In this document: positions 7,701 through 18,655 of the stretch, one piece after another | Layout of the letters: every line of letters starts with the position of its first letter | Numbering within the stretch: the first letter of the stretch is position 1 | From: Chara braunii | Taxonomy: Eukaryota; Streptophyta; Charophyceae; Charales; Characeae | Assembly (NCBI GenBank): GCA_003427395.1 | Contig: BFEA01000232.1 | Span: 796,201 to 818,763, forward strand | Direction: 5' to 3' | DNA length: 22,563 nucleotides | The notes under the pieces: model-generated | Told to the model about the DNA's origin: nothing | What the model saw: the letters and a program-made list of their open reading frames with translations, nothing else | Database searches by the model: none | Translations under genes and position numbers: made by a program

Positions 7701-10200
7701 TCTTCCTATTTTACCTCCCCATTCCTAAGTACCTCCTTCCCATTATTCCCTCGGTCGGCCATCCATTTGCCCACATTCTTTCTCTTGGTTCCATTCCAAT
7801 TTACCTCTATCCTCCTTCCTTCCGATCATCTCTCACTCGTGTGGACTTAGATGGGGGGGGGATAGACTTAGAAATATGTCCCGTCCAACAGTCCAAGCTC
7901 AATCAATTTTTACAGAGGGGGAACACATAAAAAAAAAAGTCAAGCAACCTCACATACGGGCCAGTGATCTCCTCACCGGCCATCCCAATATGGTATCTCC
8001 GCTGGTACTATCCGTAGGGTTTTATCCCATCCCTCAAGTGCAGCTCAACCGTCGCGAGCGCGGTACCCAGGTCTCGGCAAGGCATTCACCCTTTCCTCCT
8101 TACCCAGAATACCCCATCTCGTCTTGCCACTTTGCACATCCATACCGACACCGAGGGTTACCTCGAGTGCCTAAATACAGGGACAAAGTCAGCCGTTCGG
8201 GCATTCACTTCCATCGGTCCGACAAGAATCAGCCTTTCCCAAAACCATGCTACGAGAAACTACTAATCGCCTCCGAAGCTCCGTCTTTGCCCGCATGCAG
8301 TGGTACTCCCTCCGCCAGCCAACAGGTTAAGCCCCGCCTGAGGAGATTTCACACCCCGTCCGGCAGATCATCGAGCCAAAGCCCGTCACTGCTCGAACGA
8401 GAATGTTACTAATCAACCGACGTGACAAACTCCCGTCCGACAGCTCGGTGGCCTGACCTCCACATACGAACATATGGCAGCCTACAAAAAGAGAATGACG
8501 TTTGGCACTGGCCGGTGCAGACCAATCCTTTCCTTCCGAAAGGCAGGACGCTCGAATATTATGCAAACACAAGTCCCAAGCGGGACACACATAGTACAAG
8601 TGTCTTTCCCTTGGTGCACCCAAAACTTCCTACCCATAACTCACAAATTTTCTCTCAGGACAATGAGTGTCACTCCCCCTACTTTCGTACATAGTGGTTG
8701 GTTCCTTCTCGTGAGAATCTTCAAGGGTGAGCTAGTTTTCCTTGGAGTCTAGCAACTCCCTTCATTCCCTTTTCTCTTCACTTGTCTGTCCTTTCATACG
8801 GCGGGATTGTTCCTTCTTGATGACCCGTTGTGTTCATATTGGTTCCTTCAAGCATTTCAACAAAAAAAAAGTGCAAATTGCATGAGCCCAGTGGGCTCAA
8901 AGAAGGAGATAGAAGGGCACCCGTCCGGTCGGATCACTCCGCCGCGGGATTTTTATTGGAGCCCGGCCTAAGCCAAGCACCAACCGCCTGCCAGGTAACC
9001 AGAGCCCTTCTTTCATACGAAGAGGAAGGGTCGACCTGCGACTTGCCCAAGGCTTCCCCGGACTGGCGAACACCAGCACCGGACGAAGGAGGGCTAGAAG
9101 CATTCCACAAGGAAATAGCTGATCAAGTGCATAGCATGCATGTTATACCTCCTGGTCTGGCCATGCCATGCGCCCATCCACTCTCAAATCTTATTTCTCA
9201 CAAGGGAAAAGAGCAAACACAAGTCCATTTTCCTTATCTTGGGTTGTGTACACGTCAATGCGTAGGGCGCCCCCGTCGGAATCACAAGGCTCAATTTAAC
9301 CCCATGCCCGTCACCTCCACCATTTTTGTAGGGCCAAACCCCGGTAGACTTTCGAGCCTTAGTCGACCCCACTGCGGGTCCCAGGTGGCTCGGCCCGCCC
9401 ATGCTCATGCTCAGGGCACGGGCTGTTTCGTCCCGAGGTCACCCCCACCTAGTGCTTTGAGATGGATGGGGGTGGGCCATCGCGCGAGAGAGCTTTGATA
9501 TTGGGGATGTAGCTCAGCCCTCACGCCGGTTGGTAGTCTTGCTGGTCGTTCCGCAACGCTGATTTTTTTTTATTTTTTTGTGTTCTCATGCAATTGCTCC
9601 TTCCAATGCGCAGGCAGTCCAAGGATTCGTTGAGTGTTTCTCTTCTCTTGTGCATTGGCTAAGCGTCATCCTTAGGCCACGCACCATTTCCCTAAACATT
9701 GTGGCTATATGGCGTCATCGGGGCGCGGCGGAGCCGTCCTCTCCCTCGCCTCTACGCATCCATCGGGTCTCATAATTTTCTTTCTTCCTTATTGAAGTAG
9801 GCCCCTTAGTCTTTTCGGGGTCCTCATATGCATCCTCTCGCCCCCATCCCGCTCAAGGCATTTCTAGCCATCAGTCACCTTCACAATCCCACACAAGCAA
9901 GAAGATTCATACAATTCCCCGTTGGGGGTCAATACATAGCCCTTCCCACATGCCTATCTTTCCAAATTCTTTGGCTGCCCTTTGTTCCCTCTTGTTGCTC
10001 AATCAGCCCACTCTCTTTTCATAGTCATGCAGTCGGGGAAATGGTTGAGTCAAACTGACCTCACTTTCAACTTATGTTATCTCCCGGATAGGGACCGGCT
10101 ATCCTCCCCTTGCCCTCTTTCTCCACCAAGTGAAGTCTGATTTCGTTTACCGTTCGTACCCTGGCAATGTTTCCAAGTGATGGGAGAAGGGTTAGTCATA
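7701..10200. other. 2.5 kb with no recognisable gene
   Basis: Two longish plus-strand frames occur (7876-8412 from an ATG, 8830-9498 from a GTG), but their products are Pro/Ser/His/Arg-rich, show no motifs and look non-coding. A 7-bp palindrome with a one-base centre lies at 8884-8898 (GAGCCCA-G-TGGGCTC). A tRNA-like fragment at 9503 is listed separately. The base composition is pyrimidine-rich on the plus strand, as in 1-7.6 kb. Confidence 0.5.
9503..9571 (+). other. tRNA-Ala-like 5' fragment followed by a T-run
   Basis: GGGGATGTAGCTCAG (9503-9517) matches the usual 5' end and A-box region of eukaryotic nuclear tRNA-Ala. TGGTAG follows at 9531 after 13 extra bases. No anticodon arm, B-box (GGTTCGA) or acceptor 3' strand can be folded, and a T-run starts at about 9563. 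It is not a functional tRNA; it could be the head of a tRNA-derived SINE or chance. Confidence 0.2.
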
Positions 10201-10204
10201 TGCC

Positions 10205-10307
10205 AAGTGAGGGAACGGGAGAGAGGGAGAGAGAGGAGGCAAAGTAGAAAAGGGGGGCGAAAGAGGGGTCTAGAGGAGGATGGAGGGAAAAGGGGGAGAG
10301 AGAGAAG

Positions 10308-10356
<49 letters not shown>

Positions 10357-10358
10357 CA
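10205..10358 (+). repeat. GA-rich microsatellite
   Basis: A purine-only tract on the plus strand becomes a nearly pure (GA)n run from about 10309 to 10355. It lies just left of the satellite array. Confidence 0.9.
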
Positions 10359-10454
10359 AAGACGAACTCCTAATCAAATCAGCTCCCCGTAGCAGCAACC
10401 AAACGTCGATCACCCGTCCCATAGTAAGAGATTGAATGAGTATTTTTTTTTTGG

Positions 10455-11790
10455 AATAGCATGACAATGAGATGCTAGACCAATAGAAAACATATACTCA
10501 TAGGGAAGGAGATCATCTAAACGAGATCCGGAACATCAAATCAAACATGAACTTTGACAATGAGGGGCTAGACTAGTGGAGGGCACATGCACAAAGAGAC
10601 ATGACTACTAAGCAAAGTTCGGAACATCACGTCCGCCATGAACTTGACAAGGAGAGGCTAGACTAACAGAAGCACATGCACAAAGAGAAGAGACTAACTA
10701 AGTAAAGATCCGGAACATGAACTTGACAATGCACAAAGAGAAGGGATCAACTAAGCAAAGATTCGGAACATGAACTTGACAAGGAGAGGCTAGACTAGTG
10801 GAAGCACATGCNNNNNNNNNNNNNNNNNNNNNNNNNNNNNNNNNNNNNNNNNNNNNNNNNNNNNNNNNNNNNNNNNNNNNNNNNNNNNNNNNNNNNNNNN
10901 NNNNNNNNNNNNNNNNNNNNNNATGAACTTGACAATGCACAAAGAGAAGGGATCAACTAAGAAAAGATCCGGAACATCACTTCAAACATGAACTTGATAA
11001 TGAGAAACTAGACTAGCGGAAGCACATGCACAAAGAGAAAAGACTAACTAAGTACAGATCCGGAACATGAACTTGACAACGAGAGTCTAGACTAGTGGAA
11101 GCACATGCACAAAGAGAAGAGATCAAAGATCCGGAACATGAACTTGACAATGCACAAAGAGAAGGGATCGACTAAGCAAAGATCCGGAACATCACTTCAA
11201 ACATGAACTTGACAATGAGAGACTAGACTAGTGGAAGCACATGTACAAAGAGAAAATACTAACTAAGTAAAGATCCAGAACATGAATTTGACAATGCACA
11301 ACGAGAAGGGATCAACTAAGCAAAGATTTGAAACATCACATCAAACATGAACTTGATAATGAGATGCTAGACTTATTAAAAAGCACTTGCACATGAAGGG
11401 AAGATCAACCGGAACACCACACTAAGTATGAGCATGACAATGAGTGGCTAGACTAATGGAAAGCACTTGCACATGAAGGGAAGATCAATCGGAACATCAC
11501 ACTAAGTATGAACATGACAATGAGTGACTAGACTAATAAAAAGCACATGTACATGAAGGGAAGATCATCCGGAACACCACATTAAGTATGAGCATGACAG
11601 TGAGTGGCTAGACTAAAGAAAAGCACATGTACATGAAGGGAAGATCAACCGGAACATCACATTAAGTATGAGCATGACAATGAGTGGCTAGACTAATGAA
11701 AAACACATGTACGTGAAGGGAAGATCATCCAGAACATCACACTAAGTATAAGCATGACAATGAGTGGCTAGACTAAAGAAAAGCACATTG
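10455..11790. repeat. Satellite array with two subfamilies
   Basis: Tandem units share ATGAACTTGACAATGAG, GGCTAGACTA, AGCACATGCACAAAGAG and GATCCGGAACATCAC. In the left part (to about 11390) long units of about 90-93 bp alternate with short ones of about 54 bp that lack the GGCTAGACTAGTGGAAGCAC segment. This gives a larger period of about 214 bp (compare 10967 and 11182). From about 11391 the units switch to a variant (CATGAAGGGAAGATCA...TAAGTATGAGCATGACAATG) spaced at exactly 80 bp: 11391, 11471, 11551, 11631, 11711. No coding potential. Confidence 0.93.
10812..10922. other. Assembly gap (111 N)
   Basis: An unbroken run of N lies inside the satellite array. The true length is unknown; arrays of this kind commonly collapse in assembly. 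Confidence 0.99.
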
Positions 11791-13720
11791 AAGGGTCCTA
11801 ATCCGGCCTCTTTTTCATTGCTCAAATGCTGCTCTCTAGGGTCCTAATGCCCAAGGGGCAGCAATACTTGGAAGAAAAAGACCTTGTGGGCCTTTTTCTC
11901 GATTTTTTTAAGTTTCGGCCTCTTTTGAGTAGGCCGGCGCATTTTCCCACATGGCGGCACATTTTCAGCCTTGGATCTGGCTGAGATCCAAAGCCAGCAA
12001 TAATCCGAGCTACCCCCTAGTAGTCCTTGCTTCAATTTTGGGCCCGTAAGTCTACTTTTTCAATTTTTGGTGCATCTGGCTCTCTTTTTGGGCCAAATGC
12101 ACAGTTTTGGCCTTTTCCCTCTTTTGTTTCTTTCCATTTTGGGCTGCCACCTTATTCCGGAGCCAGCCGTTTTGAGCAGGTCCACAAAAAACGGCTAGTT
12201 CTTCTCCACCATGAGATCTGCTGTCAGATTCATGGTCAAAAAGAAATCCGGTCACTTCCTTTTTGCTTTTTCTCTCATTTTTTGTCTCTGCAATCCGGAT
12301 TGCCCTCCCTCATTCTAGGAGGGATGAGGTCACAGTTGGGACCTGCCAGCCCCTACTGTGCAGGTCCCAATAGGCCGACACATTCTCCTCCACTCTTTTC
12401 TCCCTTTTTGTCTCATTCTCCTTCCTTTTTTTCTCATTTTTTTTTCTTTTTTTTTTATTTCTGTTGTGACAAGTGTAAAACTGCTGTGTACCCTGTTTCT
12501 AGGCCTTAGGGCCTCATTCAAGGCTAGGTTCATGGCTGTTACTTGGCCGTTACATCTCGGATTCCAACAACGGCACCCCCATGTTCCTAGGGGGCTCCAT
12601 TTTGCTCCCGTTTGCCCAATTTTGAGCCCCTTTTGCTTCGATTTTCTAAGGGCAGCCTTTTTCTCATGTTGAGCCTCTCAAGGCTCTATTGTCTTATGCC
12701 TAGCTAGTCCGAGATATCCCGGACTGCTGGGCAACCTTCCCAACATCCTTATTTTACTTTTCTTTCTCCCATGACTCTCCCACTTGCTCCTACTAGTGCT
12801 TGCACTAGCGGTGCTTATATTTTTCCACCGTCTAGATCCTCGATCTTGACGGTGCTGTTGCTTGCACAGTTATTCCGTGTGTTTGCTCATGGTTCCCTTG
12901 GGACATCCCAAGTCCCCGCCATTTTCCTTCATGCTAACTCCATTTCCTTGTCCCGCCGGCAGTCCCGCCGGCGCGTGTCCCGTTTTTCGATTTTTATTAT
13001 TTGGACCCATTTGGTCTCCGACAACATTCCGGAAGGCATCCCTTTTTCTTTTTTTGGGGGCCCATTGCCCTTGGTGGTCCCATCATTTCTACATGTGTGC
13101 TGATTTTTCTAGGTCGTGAGATCTCATCTCACGGTTGCTGTTCACCGTCTTTACTTGCCCCCTTGCCGAAATTGCTCCTTTCTAGCCTTCCGGGCTTGCT
13201 GTAGCCCGTTTCCCCTTGGCCTTGGCATCCCCATGCAGTCCGTAATTTCTCAGACTGCAGTCATGGCTGTTTTCTATACCCACAGCCCTACAACTTGCCC
13301 CATGTTAAAAAAAATGAAGCGTTAAATTTTCTAGTGCATCCGGGCTTAATATTGGCTCCGGATGCACCTAGAACATGTGTTTTCTCTCCCCCATGCAGTC
13401 CGATTCAACTCGGACTGCAATGCGGGTCAATTCCTTAGCCCCAATGCCCCACAACTAGCCCTTACTCAAAAGAAAAAGAAAACGGTCAATCTCCAAGTGC
13501 ATCCGGACTTGATTTTTACTCCGGATGCACCTAAAACATGTGTTTCTCCTCATGCATGTATTCCGTTTTATTCCGGTTGCAAGAGGCCTTGATTTTCTTT
13601 GATTTTCTCTGCAAAAATCAAAGAAAAGAAAATTCCTTTGTAACCGCCATATACCAGAATGAATCTGGTCACGGATGAATCTCCCCAAGTGACTGTTTTT
13701 GACCGTTAAGGCCTTTTTCT

Positions 13721-13756
13721 CTTTTCTTTTCTTTTCTTTTCTTTTCTTTTCTTTTC
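13721..13756 (+). repeat. (CTTTT)n microsatellite
   Basis: Seven uninterrupted CTTTT units sit next to the start of the second copy of the 1.43 kb duplication. Confidence 0.95.
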
Positions 13757-14358
13757 TCCTCCTTTCTTGGACAGTAGGGACCTGCTAGTCCCTACCTATG
13801 GCAGTCCCTACTGACGGCCAACTCCCTCACTCCCTCTCACTCTTTTTGTCTTATTCTCCCCCATTTTTTTTTCTTTTCTCTCTTTTTTCTAGCATGTCAA
13901 GTGTCAAGTGGCCGTTAAGGCCCTTTTCTAGCCTCTTCCTCTTAGTTTTGGCCCTCGCTATGCCCAAGGTGCAGTCCGTTATTTCTCGGACTGCAATAAT
14001 GGCCTTCCCATGCCCATGGGAGCCTTCTCTTACTCCTACATTTTTCCCATAATGGTCCCTCCTACTCCGATTTTCTCCCGGAGGGCTATTTTTCACATGG
14101 GGTCTTATTTGACTCTATTTTCTTGAGGGAGGCTGATCCGAGATTTTTCGGATTGCTCCCATGCCTCCCACTTCAGTTTTTTTTACTTTCCTTTTCCTTT
14201 TGGCCTTCCCGTTTCTCACCACTAGTATTTGCACTAGTGGTGCTAATATTCTTGGCCGTCAAGATGTTGATCTTGACGGTGCACCTTGTATTTATTATTT
14301 TTCCTCATGTGGTGCCGCCATTTCTTCTTGGGACTTTCACATGTCCCTGCCACTTGTT

Positions 14359-14462
14359 CCGTCGGTGGTCCCCGACACTTAGTCCCGCCGGTGGTCCCCA
14401 ACACTTAGTCCCGCCGGTGGTCCCCAACACTTAGTCCCGCCGGTGGTCCCCGACACATTTCG
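14359..14462. repeat. 26-bp minisatellite, four copies
   Basis: CCGCCGGTGGTCCCC begins at 14385, 14411 and 14437, with a variant at 14359 (CCGTCGG), exactly 26 bp apart. The unit is CCGCCGGTGGTCCCCAACAC plus TTAGTC. A related CCCGCCGG pair lies at 12955 in the other copy of the large duplication. Confidence 0.93.
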
Positions 14463-14947
14463 CCCCGGATGCCATTATTTTTACTTAGTCCCACGTGGCC
14501 CCTGGTGCCTTTCCCCGAGGTGTTCCATGCTCCTTAGGCGTCTTGTCGCCCCATAGCGACCCCTCTCCTTAGTCTTTCCTCGCGCCTTGCGTGTGCCGAT
14601 CTCTTTGGCCGTGGGCCTTCGCTCCGAAGCTTCTGTAGGTGGCCCCCACGTTGGCTCCTCATTTCGTGGCTTCCCGCGGCTTCTGGCCGCCCATCCCTCG
14701 ACTTCCTCATTCCCTTATTGCTGTCGCGCTGCAATCGCTTGTTCAAAAGGCCCCTTAGCCTTAGTCTTATTGCCTTCCGATGACCCTCCCGGCCTCCTGC
14801 TATGTTGTATGTGCCCTCGTTCTTGCTCTCGCTTGCTTGCCGCCGCTTAGTTCTTTCCCCCCGTGGTTCTCGCCCCAGGGCATTACTCCCTCCTGCGGCC
14901 TAATCCTTTATCACGTCTCACTTCCGATTTCTCTGTTGTGCACAGTT

Positions 14948-15139
14948 CGTCCATATTCGGTCTCTCGAGTGATGGGAAGTTATTCGGGACTCACCAGTCC
15001 CGACAACGTGCTCATGGCACAATTGCGGGATTACTTGCACATTGCAGTACCGACTCCGTTGATGGACACCGGAGTAGAGGTTGTCGACCTTCAACCCTAC
15101 ATTGCGAAGATCGATCGCGAGTTCAAGACGCAACGGTAG
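14948..15139 (+). pseudogene. gag C-terminal remnant of the chromovirus
   Basis: About 63 codons in the same frame as pol, including DNVLMAQLRDYLHIAVP, MDTGVEVVDLQPYI and KIDREFKTQR, ending at TAG (15137-15139). The pol frame then continues DDIDAPLLYVRIQIE without a shift, so gag-pol was probably a single frame. No zinc knuckle is present in the retained part. Assignment as gag/protease leader is by position and by my memory of related algal elements. Confidence 0.55.
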
Positions 15140-18100
15140 GACGACATCGACGCACCATTGCTATATGTACGCATTCAGATCGAAGAAGCGTCCTGCAGCG
15201 CTTTGATCGATTGCGGAGCATCTCGCAACTACATCAGCCAGGACTTCATGGTGCGCGTTGGCCTTGGCCCACACGTCCGAAGGAAGCCCCAGCCTACGCA
15301 AGTCACGTTGGCGGACGGTCACACGCACAAGTCAATCGACCGGTGCATCGATGACGTCCCAGTGTACTTTGCTCCTCACGCAAGTGAGGCGGTGTCCTTT
15401 GACATTCTGGACACCAAATTCGACATGATCTTGGGCATGTTATGGCTGCGAAGCGAGGATCACCCGGTGAACTTCTACCACCGCACCGTTCACATTCGTG
15501 ATCGGAACGGAGTACTAGTCTCATGCACGGTGCCTCTTCCTCATCCTTCGATCAGCTCCCACGTGGTATCCGCCGCAAGCATGCGAGCTTCCATCATCAG
15601 AGACGACATCGAGGAGATGGGGGTGTGTTTTCTCCGCGCCCTCCCGCCCTATGACGCTTCATCGACGGACTCTTCTTCGGATCCACACATCACTGAGCTT
15701 CTCGACGCCTACGGCGACGTGTTCGAAGGTCCGCATGGAGTAGTACCGGATCGGCCCATTCGCCACGAGATCATCCTCGAGGACGGGGCCGTACCTCCGC
15801 GCGGTTGCATCTACCGAATGAGCGAGGAAGAGTTAAGTGTGCTTCGGGCACAACTCGACGACCTTCTGGAGAAAGGTTGGATTCAGCCTAGCTCATCGCC
15901 ATACGGTGCTCCTGTTCTCTTCGTCCGGAAGAAGAACAAGGATTTGCAGTTGTGCATCGACTATCGCAAGCTCAACGCGCAAACGATCAGAAACGTCGGC
16001 CCTCTCCCATGCATCGACGACCTTCTCGAACGACTGGGCGGCGCCAAATTCTTCTCCAAGCTTGATCTCAAGTCGGGATATTACCAACTCGAGATTCGGC
16101 AGGAGGATCGCTACAAGACCGCGTTTAAGACGCGATATGGGCATTTCGAATGGTTGGTTATGCCATTTGGCCTTACGAATGCCCCGACCACTTTCCAAGC
16201 GGCTATGACAACGGAGTTCCGACACATGCTGGATCGATACGTGCTTATCTACCTCGACGACATCCTGGTGTACAGCCGGAGTTTGGACGAGCATGTGGAA
16301 CACTTGCGCACCGTTTTGGAGCGGCTACGACAGGTTAAGTACAAAGCCAACCTCGACAAGTGCGAATTCGCGCGGCAGGAGTTGGAGAACTTGGGACATA
16401 ATGTGACTCCGCAAGGCATCCGTCCGCTTGCGGACAAGATCGAGGCCCTACGAGTATGGCCCGAGCCCACCAACACCACGGGCGTTCGTTCATTCATGGG
16501 ATTGGCGGGCTACAATCAGCGATTCATCATCGGATACTCGAGGATTGTTGCACCTATGACGAGATTACAATCGCCAAAGGTGCCATTCGTATTCGATGAC
16601 GATGCACGCCGGTCATTCCAAGCACTTAAGACGGCTATGCTCATGGCACCCGTCCTTAGCATCTATGACCCCACCCTGCCGACGAGAGTGACTACGGACG
16701 CTTCCGGCTATGGCATTGGGGCCGTCTTGGAACAGCACGACGTTGACGACTGGCACCCTGTGGAGTATTTCAGCCACAAAGTGCCTCCCATCAACTCGCT
16801 TGATGATGCAAGAAAGAAGGAGCTGCTCGCATTCGTCATGGCTCTCAAGCGATGGCGGCACTTCCTCCTTGGGCGTCGTAGGTTAATATGGGTTACGAAC
16901 AACAACCCACTGACTTACTACAAGACGCAGGATACGGTGAGCAGCACGATTGGATGATGGATGTACTTCATCGACCAATTTGACTTCACACCGAAACATC
17001 TTCCCGGCCTCTCCAATCGCGCAGCAGATGCACTCTCGCGAAGACCTGATCTTTGCGCTATGACACATCATGCCTTCGCATTTGACGAGGAGCTCCAGCG
17101 ACACTTCATCCGGGGCTACGAGTCTGATCCAGACTTCGCCACGCTATATGCGCAACTACCTTCGGATCACCCGCCGGCCAGCCACTATCGCATCGCCGAT
17201 GGGTACTTGCTCCTGCACTCGCGGGGCAAGGACTTACTATGTGTCCCACGCGACCGCCGTCTTCGGACTCGCCTCCTCGGCGAGTATCATGATTCGCGAC
17301 TCGCCGGCCATTTCGGAGTCAACCGCACTATTGCACGGCTTCGACAGCGATTCCGATGGCCCGACCTCATCACCGATGTCACGAGGTATTGCGACTCTTG
17401 CGAAGTTTGCCGACGAAGCAAACCCCGCAACCGCAACCCCTACGGCGAGCTGCGCCCGATGCCGATCCCGCAGGAACCCGGTCTCTCCATTGCCATGGAT
17501 GTCACCGAACAATTCCCCTGCGACCGCCTTGGACATGACTGCATCCTCACGGTCGTGGACCGATTGAGTAAGTACGCGCGTTTTCTCCCTTGCAAGTACT
17601 ACTCCACGGCTCCCGAGCTGGCACGCCTCCTGCACACCGGCTGGATTTGCGGCCATGGTGTACCGGAAGACATAGTCAGCGACCGCGACACTCGCTTCAT
17701 GTCGGCATTTTGGACTGCACTCATGCAGGAGTCCGACACGAAGATGAAGCCAAGTTCGGCTCGGCATCCACAGACAGACGGGCAGAAGGAGCGGGCACAT
17801 CAGACCGCTCAAATGATGCTTCGTATGCTCATCCGTCCGGACCAGAAAGATTGGGTTGATCGCCTCCCCGACATCGAGTTCGCCTACAACACTTCGGTGC
17901 ACCCGGCGATCGGCGGGACTCCTTTCGAGTTGCACCACGGTGGACGGAAAGGCCTTATCTTTGTCGACCTTCTCCTCCCACGACCAGCCGACATCAATGT
18001 CGCTTGCTCTCCCGCTTCCGTCCGGAAGTACAGGGAATTGCTGGCTCAAGCCCGCGCGAATATGCAAAAGGCTCAAGTCCGCATGCAGCAGCAAGCCAAC

Positions 18101-18630
18101 AGGCATCGCGTGCCATGTCCCATCCGCGCCGGCGACCTGGTTTGGGTTTCCGCGGAAGAGTTTGCACTGGAACAGGATGTCTCACGCAAACTGCTTCCCA
18201 AGTGGTTGGACCATGGCCTGTAACATCAGCCGCGGGCGATGAGCCCGATGACCCTTCATTTGTGATCAACATCCCCCCGCATCTGACGGTCCATCCAGTC
18301 TTTCACGCCTCAAAGCTAGCAACATACAAGAGCGACAACTTTCCGGGCCGACGATCGCAGGACCCTCCTTCTATGGATGGTCATCAAGAAGTTGACCGCG
18401 TCATCACCGATCGCAAGTACGGCAGCAAGCCGCGACAGTACAAAGTTACATTCAAAGCCTGCGATCGCGACGACACTCGGTGGATTTCAGGAGCAGATTT
18501 GAAAGCATCCGCACCGCTGATCTACACGCATTATGAGAAGCAAAGGTTAGCTCAAGAAGCTTCACGACCGGCCCCTCCCACCCGGACTGTGGTCCCTCGC
18601 TCAGACAGACAGCTTCGCCCTCGCAGGTAA
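15140..18630 (+). pseudogene. Chromovirus pol polyprotein (PR-RT-RNaseH-IN-chromodomain), interrupted
   Basis: Protease: ALIDCGASRNYIS, active Asp at about 15209 in an unusual D-C-G. RT: CIDYRKLNAQT, LDLKSGYYQLEI, MPFGLTNAPTTFQ and the catalytic YLDD box (16250-16261). RNase H: TTDASGYGIGAVLE, later WVTNNNPLTYYKTQD. An in-frame TGA (16955-16957) interrupts the RNase H-integrase link; the second gypsy element in this window has Arg there, consistent with CGA to TGA. Integrase: zinc-binding region (H...GHFGVNRT...CDSCEVCRR) and a core with catalytic residues in AMDVTEQF, IVSDRDTRF and DGQKERAHQ. At about 18206 one base is missing: KWLDHGL stops at 18223, while the next frame continues GPWPVTSAAGDEPDDPSF. 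The C-terminal chromodomain-like part has EVDRVITDRKYGSKPRQYKV and DDTRWISGADL. The frame ends with TAA at 18628-18630. Confidence 0.9.
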
Positions 18631-18642
18631 GCTCGGTCTTTC

Positions 18643-18655
18643 AAGGAGGGGGGGG
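18643..18655 (+). promoter_or_regulatory. Polypurine tract
   Basis: AAGGAGGGGGGGG sits immediately before the LTR start TGTGG at 18656, the expected position of the plus-strand DNA primer of an LTR retrotransposon. Confidence 0.85.

Larger units (their letters stand above)
12336..14520. repeat. Diverged tandem duplication, about 1.43 kb period
   Basis: The segment at about 12336-13090 is collinear with about 13772-14520. Matching landmarks: GGGACCTGC at 12338 and 13778; TTTTTGTCTCATTCTCC near 12406 and 13844; the GTCCGAGAT/CGGA hairpin at 12706 and 14136; CTAGTGCTTGCACTAG at 12793 versus the CACTAGTGGTG hairpin at 14217; CCGTC...GATCTTGACGG at 12828 and 14256; CCCGCCGG at 12955 and 14384. 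The offset drifts between about 1425 and 1438. A smaller duplication (about 163-bp offset) lies in the spacer: GTGCATCCGG at 13334 and 13497. Confidence 0.7.
11791..14947. other. Hairpin-dense non-coding domain
   Basis: No credible gene is present. The domain is dense in short perfect or near-perfect inverted repeats, mostly 6-14 bp arms with 2-15 nt loops. Spans include 11971-11991, 12165-12196, 12208-12236, 12290-12303, 12303-12323, 12336-12370 (11-bp arms), 12671-12686, 12703-12727, 12793-12808, 12826-12854, 12897-12912, 13115-13133, 13234-13259, 13331-13371, 13394-13419 (10-bp arms), 13497-13530 (11-bp arms), 13593-13627 (14-bp arms), 13653-13669, 13772-13813, 13970-13995, 14006-14021, 14136-14153, 14217-14242 (10-bp arms), 14256-14279 (10-bp arms) and 14330-14347. 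The last ~450 bases (14500-14947) hold fewer of them and no assigned feature. Confidence 0.75.

Noticed and set aside
7876-8412. Plus-strand 178-residue frame from an ATG
   Set aside because: Pro/Ser/His/Arg-rich without hydrophobic core pattern or motif; no homologous copy in the window.
8830-9498. Plus-strand 222-residue frame, and the idea of an organelle-derived insertion here
   Set aside because: The frame starts at GTG and has no motif. Parts of 540-1040 and 8000-9500 felt organelle-like, but no organellar gene could be identified, so no claim is made.
10205-11790. CRISPR-like array
   Set aside because: Units are contiguous and diverged, with no unique spacers and no cas genes. This is satellite DNA in a eukaryote.
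17237-18106. Minus-strand 289-residue frame
   Set aside because: It is antisense to the well-supported integrase core of the chromovirus, a coding shadow.
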